Below are positions 58,795-64,000 of a DNA stretch of 64,000 bases, piece by piece (the first letter of the stretch is position 1; each line of letters opens with the position of its first letter). The translations under genes and the position numbers were made by a program. Location of the stretch: NCBI RefSeq assembly GCF_001824475.1, contig NZ_MHXN01000046.1:128690-192689 (forward strand). Reading direction: 5' to 3'. The stretch comes from Phenylobacterium sp. RIFCSPHIGHO2_01_FULL_69_31 (lineage in GTDB: Bacteria > Pseudomonadota > Alphaproteobacteria > Caulobacterales > Caulobacteraceae). Under the pieces are notes generated by a model, which made no database searches, had not been told where the DNA came from, and was given only the letters and a program-made list of their open reading frames with translations.

Positions 58795-60739
58795 CGGCTT
58801 CTCGCCTCACCTTCGACAACTCCGTCAGCCACGCACAGCGCTCCTGGTCCGCATTGGGGAAGCGGTCCCCCGGGCTCGCCGGTCGTACAAAATCGATGAC
58901 CCGCGCGCGCTTGTCCGGATTGGACGGGTCCGCTCGCAGGCAGCGGCCAATCCGCTGGATCGTCTCCAGTTTCGCCCGAGCCGAGGCGAACAGCACGACG
59001 TTTTCGAGCGCCTGGATGTCGATGCCCTGGGAAATTCGGTGGCAGGTGATGAGGCAATCGATCTCCCCGCGCGCAAACTGCACCAGGTGATCGCGATCAT
59101 CCTCTGCATAATAGGTGCGATAGCGGGTGGTGTAGTCGTGGAAGGTCTCGAGCAGCGCGTTGCCGTACTCCTTGGTCTCCACGAAGATAATCGTGTTCTT
59201 CATGATGTCCGGGCGGGACTTCAGAAAGGCGCGGAAGACGTCGGGCTTCTGCTCGGCGGTCTTGTAGACCTTCGAGAGCTCTGTCCAGACTTCTTCCTTG
59301 GACATCGGCGAGCCCTCAGCCTTGCGCCGCGCTTCTCGCGAATAGACGGCCTTGAGCCGCTCGCGGTCACCATCCGTCAGCTCATACTCCAAGGGCACAT
59401 AGTCGAACCCGCTCAGCACCCCGCGCCGGATCGCCTCTTCCAGCGGAAAGCGGAAGAGCGTGTCACCGATCTCCTCGCGCAGGAAATCGTTGCCAGCGTC
59501 GTCATACGCGCGGTCCGGCGTGGCGCTGAGGCCAAGCCGCCAGCCGAATTTCGGATGCTCGCCCTTCAGCGTCGCGACCAGGCTCGGCACCCCAAGGCCG
59601 TGAACCTCGTCATGCACGATGATCATCGACTTGCGTTGTGGCGCGGGCAGGCGATCCAGCACCTTGCTCAGTTGGCCGCGGGAGATGACCAGGATTGCGC
59701 GTTCGGGATCGAGCGCAAATTTTCCAAGCTCGCGGTGGCGCTCGAAGTGGCGGTAGATCAGCCACCGCCGGTCCGATTTCAGCATCCAGGCGTCGAGCTC
59801 CTGGGACCACTGGTCGAGCAGGTCCGTGCCGTCCATGGACACGATCGCGCCCTGGATCTGACCCTCATCGATGAGCCGCTCGAGAATTTTCAAGGTGGTG
59901 CGGGTCTTCCCCGTGCCCGTCGCCATCTCCAGCACGCCGGCGCGCGCCTCCAGGAACTTCGTCACGGCCTCGGTCTGGTGGCGCCAGCGGGGATCTTCAG
60001 CTCCGTCAGGACGGGGCAGTGGCTTCGGCTTCGGTAGCCGTTCTGGCGCCTTGGCTTTCAGCCGCGCGATCAGAGCCTGCGACGGTCGAGACACTTCCAG
60101 ACCCTCCGCCTCGCCGCGCCAGGCCTCGTCGAACTGTTCGGCTTTGATGGCCACCCGGTCGGCGTCGCCGGCCACCCAGCTGCGATAGACGTCGATGGAC
60201 TCGTAGTTCCGCTTGTGCCCGCCCAAGGTTTCATTGGCCGACCCGGTGAAGGCCACCTTCGAGCCGTCGGGAAAGTCGAAGACGCCGATCTTTTCGTGGA
60301 AGATCCCCGGCTCATCGACGTGACCGGCGAATGCGAAACGAATTTCCAGCCGATCGTTGGCGAGCAGCCAGGCCAGGATCCTCGCGCGCAGGCCCGTGTC
60401 GCCGGGATCGTCGGCGAAGGCGATCACCTCCTCCAGCATCCGCTCGACGAGCATCTCGCGATAGGCCGCGCGCTTGCCGTCGTCGATCGTCTCGCGAAGC
60501 ACCGCGATGTCCGCACGACTGAGCTCGGGACAGGCGATCAACTGGATCGTCAGCGACCGTTCGCCGACCAGCCGCGGCAGGGCTTCGGCCCAAGTGACCA
60601 GGGCCATACTCGAGAAATATCCCGCCGCACGGCGGTACGCCGTCGCCACCTTGAGGCACGGCGCGAAGAAGTCGTTCGCGAGGCTGCTGCTTCGCCGGCT
60701 GCGGTAGTGCGCCTTGAGGTCAGGGACGGGCGGCGTCAC
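58787..60739 (-). CDS. PLD-nuclease/SF2 helicase fusion
   Basis: A 650-aa protein. The N-terminal part is phospholipase-D-like: FHEKIGVFDF gives His148 and Lys150, with FTGSANET at 165-171 supplying the conserved Ser/Asn. Only one HKD motif is present, so it would work as a dimer. The C-terminal part is an SF2 helicase: Walker A EMATGTGKTRTTL at 271-283, DEVH at 377-380 and the arginine finger motif IQRIGRCLR near residue 610. PLD-helicase fusions occur in several restriction-type defence systems. It overlaps the sigma-like gene by 4 nt. Confidence 0.88.
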   Translation of the reverse strand: MTPPVPDLKAHYRSRRSSSLANDFFAPCLKVATAYRRAAGYFSSMALVTWAEALPRLVGERSLTIQLIACPELSRADIAVLRETIDDGKRAAYREMLVERMLEEVIAFADDPGDTGLRARILAWLLANDRLEIRFAFAGHVDEPGIFHEKIGVFDFPDGSKVAFTGSANETLGGHKRNYESIDVYRSWVAGDADRVAIKAEQFDEAWRGEAEGLEVSRPSQALIARLKAKAPERLPKPKPLPRPDGAEDPRWRHQTEAVTKFLEARAGVLEMATGTGKTRTTLKILERLIDEGQIQGAIVSMDGTDLLDQWSQELDAWMLKSDRRWLIYRHFERHRELGKFALDPERAILVISRGQLSKVLDRLPAPQRKSMIIVHDEVHGLGVPSLVATLKGEHPKFGWRLGLSATPDRAYDDAGNDFLREEIGDTLFRFPLEEAIRRGVLSGFDYVPLEYELTDGDRERLKAVYSREARRKAEGSPMSKEEVWTELSKVYKTAEQKPDVFRAFLKSRPDIMKNTIIFVETKEYGNALLETFHDYTTRYRTYYAEDDRDHLVQFARGEIDCLITCHRISQGIDIQALENVVLFASARAKLETIQRIGRCLRADPSNPDKRARVIDFVRPASPGDRFPNADQERCAWLTELSKVRREADA

Positions 60740-63700
60740 GCCTCGGGGTCCTCATCGTCGGGCCGGGCCACCGCGGCGCGCAGTCTGGCCTCGAACTCGG
60801 ACGTTTGGCGGGCCCGTTCACGCTCCGCCAAGAGCTGCGCCAGCGGGTCCTCCGGCTTGGCGGGCTCGCGCACTGGGGCGACGCGGCCGAAGAGGCGGGT
60901 GACAAAGACCTGGTCAGCCCATCCGAGGTCGGACACGCGCGCCGCCGAGAGCAGCGCCTCCCCGACCGGTGACGACCACTCGAGCTTCCCGGTGCGGGCG
61001 AGGGTAGCTTCCAGCTGCGCGATCCAATCCTCCAAGGCGGGGCCCGGGTGATGCGGCGCCTGCCAGTCGTCGGCCGGTTCCAACAGTTCGACGGCCACCA
61101 TCATCGCGAGCATCCCCGCCGCAGCAAACTCCGTGATCCGGCGCCAAAGAATGCGGTTGGCGCTGATCCAGCCCAGTCCGCCATGGCGCCGAGCATGCAG
61201 GCACGCGGCCAGCAGCTTGTCGAGGTCCGGCCGCTCGACGCCGTCGGTGATCGGCGGCGAGGCTAGGCCAAACCGGCCGCGCTCGGCCTTCAGAGCCTTC
61301 CAATCGGCCTGGTCCGCCACACTGGCCGGCCAGGCGTCGGGCTCGGCCACATGCAGAAAAGACTCCAACAGGACGGATTCGGCATGCCTGCGCACCCAGG
61401 GCGCCCAGGCGCACTCCGCCTCCACCGACCACAAGGGAAAGCTCTCACGCGGTTCGCCAGCCCGGCGGCCGAGGACGTAGTAGCGGACTTGGTCCTCGTT
61501 CAGCATGAAGGTTGGGGCGCGCGCCAAGAGTTGCGCGGGTCGCGGGATCTGATCCGGCAGCGCGTAAAAGCCAGGAAGCGGACGGGCGAAGCGGTCCTTG
61601 TTCGTCAGGAGGATCGGACCAAGGCTGTTGATGCTGCGGCCCGGCGGCAAGAACCCCGGCGCACGCTCCTGCAGTTCAGAGATACGTAGAGGCCCCGCCT
61701 CCCGCAACTCGCTTTCCAGGGCCGAAGCGATCGTCCCATCGGTCCGCGTTTCCTCCGCATCGGCGGCCTCGCGGCCGCCGTCGGGTTCGTCATCCTCCTC
61801 GTCGCGGTCCGTGCCCTGCGCGGCGACCACGGGGGTCTCCCCGCTGAGACCGATCGCGGCCCAGCATCCCTCGGTCGCCTCGATGAAAAGGTGCCGGCAG
61901 CTCTGCATGACGATTTCCGCATCGCGCGCGCCGCAAGGGTCGTCAGCGGCCCGAGCCCGATACTCGGTCATCAGCTCTGGAATGCCGGTGAGCCCCAGTT
62001 GACCCAGCAGACTGTGTAGTCTCGCCGCCCGGCGCAGCCGCGGTCCTGCGCCTTGCGGCATCACGTAGTCGCCGAACAGCCGCCAGCCCCGCAGCCGAAG
62101 CGCGGCGCGGACGAGAGCTTCGTCATCCTCGCCCGCCAGCTGAGCGATGGCGCATGGCCGAGGCTGGCTGGCAAGCCGCGCGTCCAAGCGCTCCGCCGCG
62201 GCCTCAAGGGCCTCGTGCGGCGTCCCGCGTGGGAGCCAATAACCGCTTCTGCGGTCTGCGAAGACGTCCAGCCACGCTGGGACCGTCAGCCCGCAGGCTT
62301 CCATGGCCAGGAGCATCCACGGCGACACTCGGCGGTCAGCGGGCGCGGCCTCGGAGACCAGGACAAAGGGCTCCCCGCCCGACAAAGCGGCCCAAGCCGC
62401 GGCGCCGTGTTCCTGGCAGCAAGCCCTCAGCCGCTTCGGCGCCACCTGGCGCAGCCGGCCCAGCGCCTTCTTCTCGATCTGCCGGATCCGCTCGCGGGTG
62501 AGGCCGTATATGACGCCCACCTCCTCGAGCGTCAGCGGCGCCGCGTACAGCCCGTAGCGGCGCTCGAGAACGTCGCGCTCACGGTCGGCCAGGCTGGCTA
62601 GAAGCCTTGGCAGGAGCGCTTCAGCAGGCTCCGAGGCGACCTCGGCACGCGGTTCTTCGGTGACGGCGCCCGCCACAGCCGTGCGAATCTGCGCCACCCG
62701 GCGACAAAGGGCGCGGAAGTCATCGGAGGCGGGAGGGGCGTTCTCAAGCAGCACCAGCTGCGCGACTTCGATCTCTCGCGGCTCGAAACCGCGAGAGGAA
62801 AGCTCGAGACGCAGGATCTCGCGCATGATCGTCGTCGCAAGGCGCGACGAGGTTGCTCCAAAGTTTCCCCGCCGCTGCATCGCGACCAAGGCCTCAGGAT
62901 ACTCGAGCATCAGCCGCTGAAGCGGGCGATCGAGATATCCGAGCGCTTCGAGCTGGCCGAGGAATCGCGCCGGCGGCCGCTGCGCGGTCAATGCAGTTCC
63001 AGTCGTTACTGCGGCGAAGCCCGCGGCGAGCGCCTCGCGCACCTCATCGACGCTCAGGCTGGACGATGCGTCATCGCTGGCCTCGGTGGCCTCGGTGGCC
63101 TCGGTGGCCTCCGGCAGGAGGCGGAGCTGCGCGAGCGACGCTTCCAAGAGGGCGCATGTGCGCGGGTCAGGATCCCAGTTGTCGAGGACCACCGCCTCCG
63201 CCTCGTCCGCGAGCGCGCGGGTCATGCCGCGAGCGACAAGCCGGCGCTGCAGGTGCTCGCCCAAAACGCGCCGGCCCTCTCGAAAGGAGGTCCGACCAAC
63301 GTTGGGCAGCTGCAGCAACGTCGGCTCCAACCGTACGTAGCGCAGGAGGAGTTCGCAGACCGGAAGAGCGAGCAGATCAAGTCGGCCAAGCGCGTTCCAC
63401 AGCCGTAGCGGCAGGCCTGCCTCAGCCAGGCTCTCTCGGCACGGTTGGGCGCCGGCGCAGCTCGCCAGGGCGGCGCGCAGATCCAGCCGCTCGAGAGGTC
63501 GCGTCGAACGCGGCTCGGCCGCCAACTGCTGATGCGCCCGGCGCAGCAGCGCGTCGAGCTCCGCCACGGACCGCGCGCCGAGATTCGGGACGCGCCTGCG
63601 CATAACCTCGGGCGCTTCGTCTCCAGCGTCGAGGTAGGTGGAAAGGCGGTTCAGCGGCAGGTCGCCGCGGCCACGCGCGGCGATGATCGCATTGCTGAGC

Positions 63701-64000
63701 CGCACGGTTGTGGCGTTGCGGGTCACCAGATCGAAGATCAGCGGATCGTCCGGCTCCGATCCCAGATCGAGCGGCTCGCCCTCGTCCACCGGAACCGCAT
63801 CCGCCGGCGACGTGTCCTCCCCCGCATCCGTCGCAGGGATGGGCTGGCAGGGCGGTGACCTCGGGCCCGAAGCTTCAGTGTCGCTCGCCGCTTCTGACGC
63901 CTCCGGATGGACCGCAGCTGCGCCGTCGGCTTCGGCTTCGGTGCCTTCGGCTTCGGCTTCGGCTTCGGCTTCGGCTTCGGCTTCGGCTTCGGCTTCGGCT
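60736..64000 (-). CDS. Sigma-region-4/alpha-CTD-like protein (N terminus beyond the window)
   Basis: At least 1017 aa from the first start codon in the window (GTG at 63789), but the frame stays open to the right edge through a (Glu-Ala)n tract, so the true start may be outside. Helix-hairpin-helix segments like the RNA polymerase alpha C-terminal domain recur (RRRVPNLGARSVAELDALLR, then LQLPNVGRTSFREGRRVL). A sigma-70 region 4 unit (LADRERDVLERRYGLYAAPL, then TLEEVGVIYGLTRERIRQIE) sits near residues 396-440. The last 550 residues are helical and unrecognised. As the first visible gene of the operon it may sense or control transcription during infection. There is also a short TEA repeat near residue 230. 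Confidence 0.8.
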   Translation of the reverse strand, partial: AEAEAEAEAEAEAEAEAEGTEAEADGAAAVHPEASEAASDTEASGPRSPPCQPIPATDAGEDTSPADAVPVDEGEPLDLGSEPDDPLIFDLVTRNATTVRLSNAIIAARGRGDLPLNRLSTYLDAGDEAPEVMRRRVPNLGARSVAELDALLRRAHQQLAAEPRSTRPLERLDLRAALASCAGAQPCRESLAEAGLPLRLWNALGRLDLLALPVCELLLRYVRLEPTLLQLPNVGRTSFREGRRVLGEHLQRRLVARGMTRALADEAEAVVLDNWDPDPRTCALLEASLAQLRLLPEATEATEATEASDDASSSLSVDEVREALAAGFAAVTTGTALTAQRPPARFLGQLEALGYLDRPLQRLMLEYPEALVAMQRRGNFGATSSRLATTIMREILRLELSSRGFEPREIEVAQLVLLENAPPASDDFRALCRRVAQIRTAVAGAVTEEPRAEVASEPAEALLPRLLASLADRERDVLERRYGLYAAPLTLEEVGVIYGLTRERIRQIEKKALGRLRQVAPKRLRACCQEHGAAAWAALSGGEPFVLVSEAAPADRRVSPWMLLAMEACGLTVPAWLDVFADRRSGYWLPRGTPHEALEAAAERLDARLASQPRPCAIAQLAGEDDEALVRAALRLRGWRLFGDYVMPQGAGPRLRRAARLHSLLGQLGLTGIPELMTEYRARAADDPCGARDAEIVMQSCRHLFIEATEGCWAAIGLSGETPVVAAQGTDRDEEDDEPDGGREAADAEETRTDGTIASALESELREAGPLRISELQERAPGFLPPGRSINSLGPILLTNKDRFARPLPGFYALPDQIPRPAQLLARAPTFMLNEDQVRYYVLGRRAGEPRESFPLWSVEAECAWAPWVRRHAESVLLESFLHVAEPDAWPASVADQADWKALKAERGRFGLASPPITDGVERPDLDKLLAACLHARRHGGLGWISANRILWRRITEFAAAGMLAMMVAVELLEPADDWQAPHHPGPALEDWIAQLEATLARTGKLEWSSPVGEALLSAARVSDLGWADQVFVTRLFGRVAPVREPAKPEDPLAQLLAERERARQTSEFEARLRAAVARPDDEDPEA
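63946..64000. repeat. Hexanucleotide tandem repeat (TTCGGC)
   Basis: At least nine uninterrupted copies of TTCGGC run to the right edge, with related degenerate copies at 63926-63940. Read on the minus strand they encode alternating Glu and Ala in frame with the sigma-like protein. A 6-bp unit changes length without shifting the frame. Confidence 0.95.

Noticed and set aside
63079..63112. Nine-base repeat (GCCTCGGTG)
   Set aside because: Three to four copies encode TEA repeats in a linker of the sigma-like protein; short and of little separate interest.
63946..64000. CRISPR-like repeat array
   Set aside because: The unit is only 6 bp without spacers and is in frame with a coding region, so it is a microsatellite.

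Overview
The window is high-GC DNA of alphaproteobacterial character, most likely from a Caulobacterales-type genome (Caulobacter, Phenylobacterium or Brevundimonas relatives). This is inferred from codon bias, GAAC-N7-GAAC LexA boxes, and the combination of DUF736 proteins, RepB-type ParB pairs and a VirB/TraG transfer system. About the first 2.1 kb looks like ordinary chromosome: the end of an Nramp-like metal transporter, a trans-editing AlaX protein and a 2OG-Fe(II) oxygenase-like protein. Nearly everything after that is accessory DNA with the content of an integrative conjugative element (ICE) or a conjugative plasmid.

Layout. (1) 2.1-3.1 kb holds decayed genes: a deleted, frameshifted copy of a parB pair and a frameshifted fragment of another gene. 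(2) 3.1-18.6 kb is a secreted-protein module. Two giant, translationally coupled proteins (2606 aa with a Tat signal, and 1627 aa) are followed by a lipoprotein and a CinY-like secreted protein, with a divergent lipoprotein metzincin protease beside them. I recognise no family for the giants. (3) 18.7-23.8 kb is the integration and maintenance module: two RepB-type ParB proteins and a serine recombinase in one overlapping operon, an XRE regulator, an excisionase-like HTH protein, a second XRE protein and a LuxR-type regulator. (4) 24.0-35.6 kb is a complete virB1-virB11/virD4 type IV secretion operon with an EexN entry-exclusion lipoprotein. (5) 35.7-55.9 kb is cargo and mobilisation: DinB, DnaE2, two DnaQ-fold exonucleases, an ATP-dependent ligase, an SRAP protein, dGTPase, relaxase and MobC with a recognisable oriT nic site, DUF736 paralogs, a TIR-like/PD-(D/E)XK divergent gene pair, and many small proteins. 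(6) 56.1-64.0 kb is a five-gene overlapping operon, cut by the right edge. It encodes a sigma-region-4/alpha-CTD-like protein, a PLD-nuclease/SF2 helicase, a 63-aa protein, a DndD/SMC-like zinc-hook ATPase and a 157-aa protein; it has the form of an anti-phage defence system.

Regulation can be partly read from the DNA. The same 14-bp palindrome (CCGTAG-N2-CTACGG) lies in front of virB1 and in the oriT/mobC region, which suggests one regulator controls both DNA processing and the transfer channel. LexA-type boxes lie in front of dinB/exonuclease, the dnaE2 operon and a three-gene operon of unknown small proteins, so the cargo appears to be DNA-damage inducible. XRE-type palindromes flank the recombinase-parB operon.

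The strongest candidates for undescribed biology are the right-edge operon, the giant-protein/metzincin module and the TIR-like/nuclease pair. I saw no tRNA, rRNA or CRISPR array. Attachment sites could not be defined from this sequence alone.
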